Source: Enterobacter sp. Ag1 (GTDB lineage Bacteria > Pseudomonadota > Gammaproteobacteria > Enterobacterales > Enterobacteriaceae). From it: a stretch of 64,000 nucleotides of DNA. The stretch's first letter is position 1, and every line of letters starts with the position of its first letter. Below are positions 40,703 through 50,040 of the stretch, piece by piece. The stretch covers positions 124,001-188,000 of the forward strand of contig AKXM01000031.1 of NCBI GenBank assembly GCA_000277545.1, read 5' to 3'. Made by a program: the position numbers and the translations under genes. The notes below the pieces were generated by a model. That model worked only from the letters and a program-made list of their open reading frames with translations, ran no database searches and had not been told where the DNA came from.

Positions 40703-42016
40703 TCAATTACGCTCAAAGAGCGCCATAGACTCCAGATGCCCGGTGTGGGGGAACATATCGAGCATGGCCAGTCGTTTAATGTGGTACCCGGCGGCCAGCA
40801 ACGTTTCGCTGTCGCGCGCAAGCGTGGTGGGGTTGCAGGAAACGTACACCACGCGGCTCGGCGCCAGTTTGATGACGTGCTGCATAACACCCGCCGCACC
40901 GGCACGCGCCGGGTCGAGCAATATTTTAGTAAATCCTTGTTGCGCCCAGGGCTGACGCGTCACGTCATCTTCCAGGTTTTCATGGAAGAATGTCACGTTT
41001 TTCAGCGCATTACGCTGAGCATTATATTCACCTTTCGCCACCAGCGCAGCAACGCCCTCGACCCCCACGACCGCGGTGGCTCGTTTTGCCAACGGCAGGG
41101 TGAAATTCCCCATTCCGCAGAACAAATCTAGCACCCGATCCTCAGGCTGCACCTCCAACCACTCGATCGCCCGCGCCACCATTTGCTGATTCACCGCGTC
41201 GTTAACCTGGATGAAATCTCGTGGACTAAAGGTTAAGCGTAGCCCGTCTGAATGATACCAGGGCTCTTCCTCGGCCAGGGATTCCAGACTGTCGCTGTCC
41301 GGGGCGAGGAATAACGCCACCTGATGGGAATGCGAAAACTGTTCCAGTTTTTCCCGATCGTCTTTGCTGAGCGGGGCCAAATGGCGCAGCACCATCAGCG
41401 GCCCACCGTCGGCCAGAACCAGTTCCACGTGCCCTAACCGGTGCACGATACTTAATTCAGACAAGCACTGGCGTAAAGGATTCAGTAATGCTTCAAGCCG
41501 GGGCGCCAGGACGGGGCAATGATGAATATCCACCAGCGCTTTATCGCTCGCCTTACGAAAACCCATCTGTAAGGTTTGCGTGCGGGGCAGATAATTCAAC
41601 CCCAGCCGCGCGCGACGCCGGTATCCCCATGCCCCGGCAGAAATAATTTCATCCACCTGACGAGGCTGTTCGCGCTCGCCCATCATCCGCCCAAGCGCCT
41701 TTGATTTTGCCTCTTGCTGCAGCGCCACGCTCGCGTGCTGCTGCTGGCAGCCGCCGCAAACCCCAAAATGCGGGCAACGCGGCTTCACCCTTTCCGGGCT
41801 GTCGTTTAAACGGCGCTTTACCTCAGCCTGAGCGTAGCTACGCTTATCTTCGGTAATGCGAACCTCAACCTGTTCGCCGGGCAGTGCCCCACGAATAAAG
41901 AGCGCTTTGCCTTTGTGGCGCGCGACGCCCTGACCGAATGGATCGAGGTCGGTGACGGTCACGGTAAGTAATTCACGATTCGTATCGCGTCGCTTTGCAG
42001 AGTAGAATTGCGCCAT
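40703..42016 (-). CDS. rlmD: 23S rRNA m5U1939 methyltransferase RlmD
   Basis: 437 residues (E. coli 433). The N-terminal TRAM domain runs to about residue 70. The iron-sulfur motif follows as [14 protein letters not shown] (about residues 81-94). The SAM motif is [14 protein letters not shown], the catalytic Cys is in [13 protein letters not shown], and the C-terminus reads [15 protein letters not shown]. The start at 42016 ([10 protein letters not shown]) is set by the family. It diverges from barA, whose ATG is 61 bases away. Confidence 0.97.
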   Translation of the reverse strand: MAQFYSAKRRDTNRELLTVTVTDLDPFGQGVARHKGKALFIRGALPGEQVEVRITEDKRSYAQAEVKRRLNDSPERVKPRCPHFGVCGGCQQQHASVALQQEAKSKALGRMMGEREQPRQVDEIISAGAWGYRRRARLGLNYLPRTQTLQMGFRKASDKALVDIHHCPVLAPRLEALLNPLRQCLSELSIVHRLGHVELVLADGGPLMVLRHLAPLSKDDREKLEQFSHSHQVALFLAPDSDSLESLAEEEPWYHSDGLRLTFSPRDFIQVNDAVNQQMVARAIEWLEVQPEDRVLDLFCGMGNFTLPLAKRATAVVGVEGVAALVAKGEYNAQRNALKNVTFFHENLEDDVTRQPWAQQGFTKILLDPARAGAAGVMQHVIKLAPSRVVYVSCNPTTLARDSETLLAAGYHIKRLAMLDMFPHTGHLESMALFERN

Positions 42017-42077
42017 GATGTAAGTAGATGTGTTCTCAAATGTCACTGTTGCTTTTATTGTCCCATATCGGAACCCC

Positions 42078-44834
42078 ATGACCAACTACAGCCTGCGCGC
42101 ACGTATGATGATCCTGATTCTGGCCCCGACGCTGTTGGTCGGTTTGCTGCTCAGCATCTTTTTCGTTGTCCATCGTTACAATGACTTACAGCGTCAGTTG
42201 GAAGATGCCGGCGCCAGTATTATTGAGCCCCTGGCGGTCTCCAGCGAATACGGTATGAACTTCCACAGCCGGGAGTCGATTCGCCAGTTAGTCAGCGTGC
42301 TGCACCGCCGCCATTCGGATATCGTGCGGGGCATTTCAATTTACGATGACAGTAACAAGCTGTTCGTCACCTCTAATTTTCAGCATAACGCCGCTCGCCT
42401 GAAGCTGCCCGACGGGGAAAAGCCCCCGAAAGATCTCACCGTCACCCGCGCGGGCGACATTATGATCCTGCGAATGCCGATTATTTCCGAAAGATACTCA
42501 CCGGATGAGTCCGCTGAAACCAACGTCAAACAAAGCAACAGCACCCTCGGCTACGTCGCCATGGAGCTGGATCTCAAATCCGTTCGCCTGCAGCAATACC
42601 GCGAAATCTTTATCTCCACTTTGATGATGCTGTTCTGTATCGGCATTGCGATGCTGTTTGCCTATCGCCTGATGCGAGACGTGACCGGGCCGATCCGCAA
42701 TATGGTAAATACCGTGGACCGCATTCGCCGCGGGCAGCTCGACAGCCGCGTGGAAGGGTTTATGCTGGGCGAGCTGGATATGCTGAAAAACGGCATTAAC
42801 TCGATGGCAATGTCGCTGACGGCGTATCACGAAGAGATGCAGCACAACGTCGACCAGGCCACATCCGATCTGCGTGAAACCCTTGAGCAGATGGAAATTC
42901 AGAACGTGGAGCTCGATCTTGCCAAAAAGCGGGCTCAGGAAGCCGCCCGTATAAAATCTGAGTTTCTGGCAAATATGTCCCACGAGCTGCGAACGCCGCT
43001 CAACGGCGTTATTGGCTTCACTCGTCTGGCCTTAAAAACCGACCTGACCCCGACCCAGCGCGATCACCTCTACACGATTGAACGCTCGGCCAATAACTTG
43101 CTCACCATCATTAATGACGTGCTGGACTTCTCCAAGCTCGAAGCGGGCAAGCTGCTGCTGGAATCCATTCCCTTCCCGCTGCGCAACACGCTGGATGAAG
43201 TGGTAACTCTGTTGGCACATTCCGCCCACGACAAAGGCCTTGAGCTGACGCTAAACATCAAAAATGACGTGCCGGATAATGTGATTGGCGACCCTCTGCG
43301 CCTGCAGCAGGTGGTCACCAATCTGGTGGGTAACGCGATTAAATTCACCGAAACCGGCAACATCGACCTGCTGGTGGAAAAAAGGGCGGAAGGGAACAAC
43401 AAAGTTCAGATTGAAATGCAGATCCACGACACCGGCATCGGCATTCCTGAACAGGAACAATCGCGTCTCTTCCAGGCCTTCCGCCAGGCGGATGCCAGTA
43501 TTTCCCGCCGCCACGGCGGCACCGGGCTGGGGCTGGTGATCACCCAGAAGCTGGTGAATGAAATGGGCGGTGATATCTCCTTCCACAGTAAACCGAATCG
43601 GGGCTCAACGTTCTGGTTCCACATCAGCCTGGATCTTAACCCGAACGCCGTAAACGACAGGCAAGTGCTGGACAAACTGGCAGGTAAACGCCTCGGCTAC
43701 GTCGAGCCGAACGCGACCGCCGCGCAGAGCACCCTGAATTTGCTGCAAAATACGCCGCTGGACGTCGTGCACAGCCCGTCCCTCACCGGACTGCCCGATG
43801 AGCACTACGATATTCTGCTGTGTGGCATTCCCGTCACCTTTACAGAAACGCTCACGCTGGCAAACCCTAAGCTCGCCAAAGCGGTCACCATGGCAGATTG
43901 CCTGATTCTGGCCTTGCCCTGCCATACCCAGGTCGGTGCAGAAGAGCTTAAGCGCCAGGGCGTGGCGGGCTGCCTGTTAAAACCGATCACCTCTACGCGC
44001 CTGTTCCCGATGCTGCTTGAAAGCTGCCCGAAAGCTAATCTGGCTCTGCCGTTCGTTGAACATAGCGATAAGCTGCCGATGGCCGTCATGGCGGTGGACG
44101 ATAACCCGGCCAACCTGAAGCTGATCGGCGCGTTACTCGAAGACAGGGTTCAGCAAGTTGTGCTGTGTGAAAGCGGCACGCAGGCGCTGGAGCGCGCCCG
44201 ACAAATGAACATCGACATTATCCTGATGGACATTCAGATGCCGGAAATGGACGGCATCCGCGCCTGCGAGCTGATTCGCCAGTTGCCGCATCACCAGCAA
44301 ACCCCGGTGATTGCTGTTACCGCCCACGCGCTGGCGGGGCAAAAAGAGAAACTCATGAGCGCCGGCATGAACGACTATCTCGCCAAGCCGATTGAAGAAG
44401 AAAAGCTGCATCGCCTGCTGATGCGCTACCATCCGGGCAATATCGGCCAGCTTCCCGTTCAGCAGGAAGACCCCGTCCCGCCGGCAATTAATATCAATAA
44501 GACGCTGGACTGGAACCTGGCGCTGCGGCAGGCCGCCAACAAAGCCGATCTCGCCCGGGAGATGCTTGACATGCTGCTGGCGTTTTTACCGGAAGTGAGA
44601 AATGTTCTCGAAGAACAGCTGGTGGGCGACAAGCCCGAAGGATTAATTGATATTGTGCATAAACTGCACGGAAGCTGCAGCTACAGCGGTGTCCCTCGGA
44701 TGAAAAAACTCTGCCAGACGCTCGAGCACGAGCTGCGTCACGGCGTAGCACCAGAGGAGATGGAGCCTGAAATTCTGGAGCTACTGGACGAAATGGATAA
44801 TGTCGCGCGGGAAGCGAAGAAGTATCAGATTTGA
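42078..44834 (+). CDS. barA: Hybrid sensor histidine kinase BarA
   Basis: Sensor of the BarA-UvrY two-component system, which turns on csrB and csrC RNAs. 918 residues as in E. coli. Two membrane segments (about residues 10-31 and 176-198) bracket a periplasmic loop, then HAMP. The phosphorelay residues fall at His302 (MSHELRTP), Asp718 in the receiver ([12 protein letters not shown]) and His861 in the Hpt domain (HKLHGSC), the same positions as in E. coli. The start at [11 protein letters not shown] is used; the frame extends 16 codons upstream. csrB lies 4 kb downstream in this window. Confidence 0.98.
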   Translation: MTNYSLRARMMILILAPTLLVGLLLSIFFVVHRYNDLQRQLEDAGASIIEPLAVSSEYGMNFHSRESIRQLVSVLHRRHSDIVRGISIYDDSNKLFVTSNFQHNAARLKLPDGEKPPKDLTVTRAGDIMILRMPIISERYSPDESAETNVKQSNSTLGYVAMELDLKSVRLQQYREIFISTLMMLFCIGIAMLFAYRLMRDVTGPIRNMVNTVDRIRRGQLDSRVEGFMLGELDMLKNGINSMAMSLTAYHEEMQHNVDQATSDLRETLEQMEIQNVELDLAKKRAQEAARIKSEFLANMSHELRTPLNGVIGFTRLALKTDLTPTQRDHLYTIERSANNLLTIINDVLDFSKLEAGKLLLESIPFPLRNTLDEVVTLLAHSAHDKGLELTLNIKNDVPDNVIGDPLRLQQVVTNLVGNAIKFTETGNIDLLVEKRAEGNNKVQIEMQIHDTGIGIPEQEQSRLFQAFRQADASISRRHGGTGLGLVITQKLVNEMGGDISFHSKPNRGSTFWFHISLDLNPNAVNDRQVLDKLAGKRLGYVEPNATAAQSTLNLLQNTPLDVVHSPSLTGLPDEHYDILLCGIPVTFTETLTLANPKLAKAVTMADCLILALPCHTQVGAEELKRQGVAGCLLKPITSTRLFPMLLESCPKANLALPFVEHSDKLPMAVMAVDDNPANLKLIGALLEDRVQQVVLCESGTQALERARQMNIDIILMDIQMPEMDGIRACELIRQLPHHQQTPVIAVTAHALAGQKEKLMSAGMNDYLAKPIEEEKLHRLLMRYHPGNIGQLPVQQEDPVPPAININKTLDWNLALRQAANKADLAREMLDMLLAFLPEVRNVLEEQLVGDKPEGLIDIVHKLHGSCSYSGVPRMKKLCQTLEHELRHGVAPEEMEPEILELLDEMDNVAREAKKYQI

Positions 44835-44847
44835 GCTTAAATCGGAT

Positions 44848-44882
44848 GCGAAGAGGGATCCCGCACGCCCTCTTCGCTTTTA
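44848..44882 (+). terminator. barA terminator
   Basis: GCGAAGAGGG, a 10-base loop and CCCTCTTCGC followed by TTTTA. It lies between converging barA and the RamR-like gene. Confidence 0.88.
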
Positions 44883-44890
44883 CAAAAATG

Positions 44891-45463
44891 TTAGCCTTTA
44901 GTCATGCCGCGCCACATCACGTCAAAGCCGGCAGATTTGTATTCATCCCTGCGTGAAGGATCGCGTCCGGCAAATTCCATCGTGGTTTCGGCCAGGCCAA
45001 AGAAAATAGCGTCGGCAAATGCCGACTCAATGCCGGTCAGCGCCTCGTTGGTGATACATTCCTTCGACAGGTCACGCAGATCCGGGTAAGCAAGGTAAAC
45101 CATTTCCAGCGTTTCGGACGTGATCTTGCCGGAAACCGCCAGCTGGCGCATCGCTTTACGCGCATTCATATTCACCAGCCCCCAGTCGATGTAATTCCCC
45201 CACACCGTCCTGGTACGCTCTTTGCTTGAGGCATGTCGATCGTAGGTCTTCATCAGCTCGTTGCCAAGATCTTGCTTATGATGAAGATAAACGGCGTTCA
45301 GCAACTCGTCTTTAGTCGGGAAATAACGGAACAATGTCCCTTCGGCAACGCCCGCCTTTCTGGCAATTAAAGAGGTCGCCGCCCCTAATCCCAGTTCCGC
45401 TATCGCATCGGTTGCCGCATCGAGTAATGCTAATCGTTTATCTTCACTTTTTGGACGAGCCAC
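44891..45463 (-). CDS. TetR-family repressor, RamR-like
   Basis: 190 residues. The N-terminus MARPKSEDKRLALLDAA and the helix-turn-helix ATSLIARKAGVAEGTLFRYFPTKDELLNAVYLH match RamR of Salmonella and Klebsiella closely, as does the late AETTMEFAGRDPSRRDEY. RamR represses ramA and is relieved by bile salts and other ligands. Here it is divergent from a RomA-like and a RamA-like gene, the Klebsiella layout, and the operator expected for RamR lies between them (45588-45607). The location beside barA differs from the nfsB-linked ramRA of Salmonella, so it may be a paralogue; I leave the symbol open. Confidence 0.85.
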   Translation of the reverse strand: MARPKSEDKRLALLDAATDAIAELGLGAATSLIARKAGVAEGTLFRYFPTKDELLNAVYLHHKQDLGNELMKTYDRHASSKERTRTVWGNYIDWGLVNMNARKAMRQLAVSGKITSETLEMVYLAYPDLRDLSKECITNEALTGIESAFADAIFFGLAETTMEFAGRDPSRRDEYKSAGFDVMWRGMTKG

Positions 45464-45561
45464 GGTTCCTCACAAGCCAGTTATCTGAGTGGATAGGATT
45501 TCAGCCATCGGGATCGCCGCGATCGCTGAATGTCATGTTCTTTATCATACCGTAAATTTTG

Positions 45562-45589
45562 TTGACGGTTGACCTTGCCTGCTTATAAT
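45562..45589 (+). promoter_or_regulatory. Promoter of the RomA/RamA-like pair
   Basis: TTGACG at 45562-45567 and a consensus TATAAT at 45584-45589 with 16-base spacing. The operator overlaps its -10. Confidence 0.8.
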
Positions 45590-45607
45590 GAGTGTTTACT
45601 CACTCAA
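45588..45607. promoter_or_regulatory. RamR-type operator
   Basis: ATGAGTG, six bases, then CACTCAA: the known RamR site is ATGAGTG-N6-CACTCAT, so only the last base differs. It starts inside the -10 element and covers the likely transcription start, so a bound repressor would block the promoter. Confidence 0.82.
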
Positions 45608-45645
45608 TAGCAATATAACCCGCACAGTTTCTACGAGAATTCTTT

Positions 45646-46773
45646 ATGGCTGCCGCGCAATCTGGCAAGCGTTCGTTAACCCTAAAATTCATGGTCGTGA
45701 TTATGTTATTAGGCCTTACTGCCACTAGTGCTGCGCTGTTCCCGATGACTGAATTTGGCAAACTGCCGCAGGGCAGCCGCCTTGAACGCATCCAGCAATC
45801 CCCCCAGTACCGCGACGGCAAGTTCCACAATCAGCAGGACACGCCAATGATGACCGACAAACGCGGTCGCATTGCGGCGCTGTGGGATTTCTTTTTCGCC
45901 CGGCCAGATACGGTAAAACCCGATCGTCCCCTGCCGCTGATCAAAACCGATCTGGCAAAGCTTGATAAACAGCAGGATCTGGTGGTGTGGCTGGGCCATT
46001 CCTCCTGGTTTATTCAGCTTGGCGGCAAACGCATTCTTATCGATCCGGTGTTCAGCCACTATGCCGCCCCGTTCGCCTTTCTGAACAAAGCGTTTGCGGG
46101 CGATTATCCGTGGCGAGCGGAAGATATGCCGGACATAGACACTTTGATCATCTCTCACGATCACTGGGATCACCTGGACTACCCCACGCTGCGGGCGCTT
46201 AAGCCAAAGATTAAGCAGGTAGTCACCCCGCTTGGCGTTGGCGCACATTTTGAAGCCTGGGGCTTCGATCCCGCGCTTATCCACGAACTGGACTGGCAGG
46301 AAAAAGTCGCCATTGACGATGAATTAACGATTCACGCCCTGCCGGCACGCCACTTCTCTGGCCGCGGGTTAACCGGCAACAAAACGCTGTGGGCAAGTTT
46401 TATGTTCGTCACGCCGCAGCGAAAAGTTTATTACAGCGGCGATTCCGGCTACGGCCCGCATTTCAAACAGATCGGTGAGCAATTTAGCGATATCGATCTC
46501 GCGATCATGGAAAACGGCCAGTATGACGAAGGCTGGAAATACATCCACATGATGCCAGAAGAAGCCGCTCAGGCGACGGAAGACCTGGGGGCGAAAACCA
46601 TGGTGCCAGGGCACGCAGGCCGGTTTGCATTGGCGAACCACAGCTGGGACGAGCCTTTCCGCCGCATAGCCACCGCCAGCAAAGGCCGCAGCTATCAGCT
46701 GCTCACGCCGGAAATGGGACAAATACTGGAAGTCAGTCAACCGCGCCAGGCCTTCGATGCCTGGTGGGAATAG
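45646..46773 (+). CDS. Metallo-beta-lactamase-fold hydrolase, RomA-like
   Basis: 375 residues. An N-terminal hydrophobic stretch (residues 12-32, FMVVIMLLGLTATSAALFP) suggests membrane attachment or a signal. The MBL motif HDHWDHLD is near residue 170, with WLGHSSWFIQLGGKRILIDP before it, later PARHFSGRG, YSGDSGYGPHF and GHAGRFALANHSWDEPF. This is the UlaG/NAPE-PLD-like branch, to which RomA belongs. It lies 42 bases before the RamA-like gene in the order seen at romA-ramA. The substrate is unknown. Confidence 0.86.
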   Translation: MAAAQSGKRSLTLKFMVVIMLLGLTATSAALFPMTEFGKLPQGSRLERIQQSPQYRDGKFHNQQDTPMMTDKRGRIAALWDFFFARPDTVKPDRPLPLIKTDLAKLDKQQDLVVWLGHSSWFIQLGGKRILIDPVFSHYAAPFAFLNKAFAGDYPWRAEDMPDIDTLIISHDHWDHLDYPTLRALKPKIKQVVTPLGVGAHFEAWGFDPALIHELDWQEKVAIDDELTIHALPARHFSGRGLTGNKTLWASFMFVTPQRKVYYSGDSGYGPHFKQIGEQFSDIDLAIMENGQYDEGWKYIHMMPEEAAQATEDLGAKTMVPGHAGRFALANHSWDEPFRRIATASKGRSYQLLTPEMGQILEVSQPRQAFDAWWE

Positions 46774-46804
46774 CGTTATCAATTATCGAACGAGCAAGAT
46801 GTAG

Positions 46805-46815
46805 AAGGAGGTGAT
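46805..46815 (+). promoter_or_regulatory. Full-length Shine-Dalgarno of the RamA-like gene
   Basis: AAGGAGGTGAT, an 11-base complement of the 16S rRNA 3' end, ends right at the ATG at 46816. GGAGG is 4 bases from that ATG and 10 from the next in-frame ATG at 46822, so either could be used. Confidence 0.85.
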
Positions 46816-47157
46816 ATGTCCATGCCTAAAGATTTTATGGAATCTCTGCTTGAGTGGGTCGATGGCAACATGCAGCGCCCGCTGCGTATTGAAGAAGTCG
46901 CCAGGCAGTCCGGCTACTCTAAGTGGTACCTGCAGCGGATGTTCTCAGACTGGGCGGGGAAAAGCCTCGGCGCCTACATTCGTGAACGTAAATTGCAGTT
47001 AGCGGCAGAAGATCTGAAAAATACCGAGGACAAAATCCTCGATATCTCAGTGCGCTACGGTTTTGATTCGCAGCAATCTTTTACCCGCACGTTCGGGAAA
47101 CGGTTCAATACCTCTCCCGGCGCCTACCGTCGCGAGCACGAACCCCCGCTTAATTAA
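46816..47157 (+). CDS. AraC-type activator of the RamA/MarA/SoxS group
   Basis: 113 residues, a stand-alone DNA-binding unit with two helix-turn-helix motifs: IEEVARQSGYSKWYLQRMF (residues about 26-44) and ISVRYGFDSQQSFTRTFGKRF (about 76-96), then SPGAYRREH. By eye about half its residues match Salmonella RamA; YIRERKLQLAAEDL is RamA-like and SKWYLQRMF is SoxS-like. Such proteins switch on acrAB-tolC and lower porin levels. It follows the RomA-like gene and probably shares its repressible promoter. Its own gene name is left open because of the divergence and the unusual locus. Confidence 0.86.
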   Translation: MSMPKDFMESLLEWVDGNMQRPLRIEEVARQSGYSKWYLQRMFSDWAGKSLGAYIRERKLQLAAEDLKNTEDKILDISVRYGFDSQQSFTRTFGKRFNTSPGAYRREHEPPLN

Positions 47158-47167
47158 GGCCTTTTCT

Positions 47168-47199
47168 GGGTGGGTATGCGCCGCTTACCCACCCTGTTT
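47168..47199. terminator. Terminator between the RamA-like gene and yqcA
   Basis: GGGTGGGT, an 11-base loop and ACCCACCC followed by TGTTTTC. Confidence 0.82.
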
Positions 47200-47203
47200 T
47201 CAC

Positions 47204-47653
47204 TTACTTCAGTAAAGTCGCCCACCGCTCAACCCACGGGCCGGAAACCACTTCAGGCTCCGGATGGTCGTTGGCGTCAATCGTTAAAACCTCAGCAATG
47301 CGGGTTGCGCCCTGCTCCTGCAATAAAGCGTCAAACTGCTTGCCGCCGCCGCAGAAGTGGTCGTAGTTGCTGTCACCCAGCGCAATCAAGCCGTAATGCA
47401 GTTCAGGCTGGTAACCCAACTGATCTTTGATGGCCTGAAAAAGCGGAACAATGCTGTCCGGCAGATCGCCCTGCCCCGTCGTGGACGTGACCACCAGCGC
47501 ATAATGGTTGCGGTAATATTGCCACTCGGTCAGGTCGGGATCTTCAAACACCTTTGCCTGATGGCCGTGTTTTTTCAGAATAGTTTCGGCTTCTTCCGCC
47601 ACTAACAGCGCATTGCCGTACATCGTGCCTACAAAAATACCCACTTCGGCCAT
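47204..47653 (-). CDS. yqcA: YqcA flavodoxin
   Basis: 149 residues as in E. coli. The FMN phosphate loop [15 protein letters not shown] is at the N-terminus, and [12 protein letters not shown] and [18 protein letters not shown] form the isoalloxazine loops. A short MioC-like flavodoxin; the partner is unknown. The start is at MAEVGIF (47653); a 9-residue extension to 47680 overlaps the truC stop region and is less likely. Confidence 0.95.
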   Translation of the reverse strand: MAEVGIFVGTMYGNALLVAEEAETILKKHGHQAKVFEDPDLTEWQYYRNHYALVVTSTTGQGDLPDSIVPLFQAIKDQLGYQPELHYGLIALGDSNYDHFCGGGKQFDALLQEQGATRIAEVLTIDANDHPEPEVVSGPWVERWATLLK

Positions 47654-47670
47654 CGGTAACTCCTTAAGAA

Positions 47671-48450
47671 TTAGAGACAAGGCTTATCCTGGCAGCTCGC
47701 CGGATCATACTCACTATTTTCAACATCCGGTAGCTGACCACGCCAGCCAAATTGTGTCAGCATTTGCATCCAGGTCTCATCCAGCCCCGCTTTTAGCGTC
47801 AGCGGTTCCCCGGTAACAGGATGCTTTAAAGAGAGCTGGCTGGCATGCAGCATCAGGCGCTGGCAACCGAAATGCTCCGCCGCCCCACGATTCTGACGCA
47901 AATCGCCGTGTTTGGAATCGCCAATAATGGGATGCCGAAGATGCGCCAGATGCCGCCGAAGCTGGTGTTTACGGCCAGTCTTTGGCTCAAGCTCCACCAG
48001 GCTGTAGCGCGCGCTTGGATAGCGCCCCACCGCCACCGGCATTTCAACCGTTGCCAGCCCGCGATAATGCGTCACTGCGGGCTGTGGCCCTTTGTCCTGG
48101 TCGCTAAATTTATCGGCGATTTTATCCAGCTCTTCAACCAGCGGATAATCCAGCACGGCTTCGTCCTGCAGCCAGCCGCGCACCACGGCATGGTAGCGTT
48201 TCTGCATTTGATGCTGCTCAAATTGCTGTGACAGCAGACGACCTACTTCGCTGGACAGCCCCATCAGCAGCACGCCAGAGGTTGGTCTGTCGAGGCGATG
48301 AACGGTAAAAACGTGCTGGCCAATCTGGTCGCGGACGGTTTGCATCACCACGACTTTTTCGTGCCTGTCCAGCCAGCTGCGGTGAACCAGCCAGCCGGAC
48401 GGTTTGTTCACGGCAACCAGCCATTCATCCTGGTAAATAATCTCCAGCAT
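47671..48450 (-). CDS. truC: tRNA pseudouridine(65) synthase TruC
   Basis: A RluA-type pseudouridine synthase for U65 of tRNAs. The catalytic Asp is in [37 protein letters not shown] is the second family motif. From the ATG at 48450 the product has 259 residues, close to E. coli. The ATG shares a base with the yqcC stop. It ends 17 bases before the yqcA start. Confidence 0.96.
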   Translation of the reverse strand: MLEIIYQDEWLVAVNKPSGWLVHRSWLDRHEKVVVMQTVRDQIGQHVFTVHRLDRPTSGVLLMGLSSEVGRLLSQQFEQHQMQKRYHAVVRGWLQDEAVLDYPLVEELDKIADKFSDQDKGPQPAVTHYRGLATVEMPVAVGRYPSARYSLVELEPKTGRKHQLRRHLAHLRHPIIGDSKHGDLRQNRGAAEHFGCQRLMLHASQLSLKHPVTGEPLTLKAGLDETWMQMLTQFGWRGQLPDVENSEYDPASCQDKPCL

Positions 48451-48779
48451 CAACCCTGTTCCGCGTCAAACAGTGCATCCAGCTCAAGCAGCACGGCAAG
48501 GAGAGGTTCACGCACGGCATGCGTCGCATCCAGCGCCATCTCATAATAAGGGGCGATAGCAAAGGCGTCAGGCAGAGGATGCTGGCTGTCCAGCAGCGCG
48601 TGCATACGAGGGATCAGGACCCATTGTAACCATTCGTGGGGCTGCAGCGTATCCATGCAGAAAGGCTGCGTGCTCTCGAATGCTGTGGGATCGGGAGGCA
48701 GGCCCTGCCAGAGGGAATGATCGCGCAGGATCTGCTCAATGGTGAGTAAATGATGGCGAACCAGCGTCTGGCGCTCCAT
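48450..48779 (-). CDS. yqcC: YqcC, DUF446 protein
   Basis: 109 residues, all-helical by composition, with the family motif FCMDTLQPHEWLQWVLIPRM at about residues 41-60. No catalytic residues are recognisable. It has no signal or membrane segment. First gene of yqcC-truC-yqcA, starting about 70 bases after the csrB terminator. Confidence 0.92.
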   Translation of the reverse strand: MERQTLVRHHLLTIEQILRDHSLWQGLPPDPTAFESTQPFCMDTLQPHEWLQWVLIPRMHALLDSQHPLPDAFAIAPYYEMALDATHAVREPLLAVLLELDALFDAEQG

Positions 48780-48850
48780 GAAAACCTCATTCGTCAGTGG
48801 AAAAGAGCGGTACAGAATAACACTTCTTCGCTGCCCGTGAAAAAGGCATA

Positions 48851-49222
48851 AAAAAAGGGAGCACTGTTTACACAGTGCTCCCGGTTCGTTTCGCAGCTAA
48901 TCCAGCTACTTTTTATGCTCCCTGCTCATCCATGACAACTTTGTCCTCTGGTCTCCTGACCAGCAATCCATCGCCAGGGCTTCCTGCTGCCATCATCCTG
49001 ATGGGTGTCCAACATCATCCTGACGCGAAATCCTTAAGTCTTCCTGACCCACCGCACTCCTGTTACGGCTCTCATTCTCCGTCCTGGAGGTGTCCTTTAA
49101 CTCTGCCTGAGTTATCCATGCTTCATCTGTGAAGCCTTCCTTGTTCGCCATCCCGGCGGGTTCCTTTTGTAAGAAGCGACATCATCCTAATGTCTCCTTC
49201 ATTACGTCGACATCCTGTCGAT
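48851..49222 (-). ncRNA. csrB: CsrB regulatory RNA
   Basis: An untranslated RNA of about 370 bases that binds and titrates the translation regulator CsrA. On the minus strand it contains about two dozen GGA motifs, many as AGGA or CAGGA in short hairpin loops. The 5' end is near ATCGACAGGATG and the 3' end is the terminator GGGAGCACTGT/ACAGTGCTCCC followed by a T run. A TATATC-like -10 lies just upstream. Position between yqcC and syd is the E. coli one. The exact 5' end is estimated. Confidence 0.93.
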
Positions 49223-49394
49223 GGATATAGAATCCCCTATTTGCCCGCATGTGACAAGGGATGCAGCGGTGCTGCGGGCAAAAACTTTCATTCGGAACTT
49301 TCCTAAAACAAAAATAACTCATTGTTTTATAAAGGTATCGACAAATGAGAGTCGCTTTCATCTGCCGTCAAATGTAGCGATCTCTCACATGGCT

Positions 49395-49412
49395 TGTAAG
49401 AGATCTCTCACA
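49395..49412. promoter_or_regulatory. UvrY/SirA/GacA-type box upstream of csrB
   Basis: TGTAAGAGATCTCTCACA is nearly the 18-base palindrome known for UvrY-family binding upstream of csrB (one mismatch). It is about 175 bases upstream of the estimated csrB start, as expected for this promoter. Confidence 0.85.
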
Positions 49413-49430
49413 AGGCCTTGGGCAAAAAAG

Positions 49431-49976
49431 CTAGATCACCTGTGGCGTTAAGGCATTCAGAAAGTCAGGAAGAGAGGCGGAAAGCACGGTCCGCTGCGGG
49501 GTGCCGATTCTTTCAAGCACCACTTCACCTGTCAAGTTGCACAGTGAGACAACTTCCATTTCATCGTCAGTCGTCGCTAAAAATAGCGTCGGAGATAACT
49601 TCAAACGCTTCTGCGTCACCAGATGACCAATCAAATTTTCCTGCACGCGAACAAAGTCGTCCTCGCTCCACGCCTGCAGCAGCGTCAGCGCAGTATTCCC
49701 ATGTTCGGCGGGCATATCGCCGGCAAATTGCGTGGTGTAAAACGCTTCAACGGCAGGTTGGAGGGAAATATCCAATGCTCGCTCTACGGCGCTTAAATCC
49801 GCTTCGGGTATAAACGGCTGGGGCTGCCAGCGCACGTCTCCCCCGGTGGTCGTTACAATGCACGGCGAAGGAATGCCGTACAGTGCTTCACTGGCAGGCC
49901 AGCCTCCCGTTTCCTCCTGCCACTGGTCGCAAAAACGGCGGGTAAACTCTTTAAGGGCAAAGGCGACTTCGTTCAT
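49431..49976 (-). CDS. syd: Syd, SecY-interacting protein
   Basis: A cytosolic-face membrane-associated protein that binds SecY; 181 residues as in E. coli. The conserved parts are [31 protein letters not shown], and [29 protein letters not shown]. The start at [11 protein letters not shown] (49976) is the family start; a longer frame to 50042 would cover the divergent queF promoter. Confidence 0.95.
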   Translation of the reverse strand: MNEVAFALKEFTRRFCDQWQEETGGWPASEALYGIPSPCIVTTTGGDVRWQPQPFIPEADLSAVERALDISLQPAVEAFYTTQFAGDMPAEHGNTALTLLQAWSEDDFVRVQENLIGHLVTQKRLKLSPTLFLATTDDEMEVVSLCNLTGEVVLERIGTPQRTVLSASLPDFLNALTPQVI

Positions 49977-50000
49977 TAATTTCTCACTCGCGTAGGCTGG

Positions 50001-50024
50001 GGTACAATAAAAGCCAATTGTACC
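50001..50024. promoter_or_regulatory. Inverted repeat in the syd-queF control region
   Basis: GGTACAAT and ATTGTACC, perfect 8-base arms around 8 bases. TACAAT within the left arm could be a -10 for queF. Possible operator or leader hairpin. Confidence 0.5.
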
Positions 50025-50040
50025 TTTATCTCGGTGAAAC

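Noticed and set aside
48875-49132. Plus-strand open frame of 85 codons
   Set aside because: It lies inside csrB and runs antisense to it; repeated TCC codons reflect the GGA motifs of the RNA.
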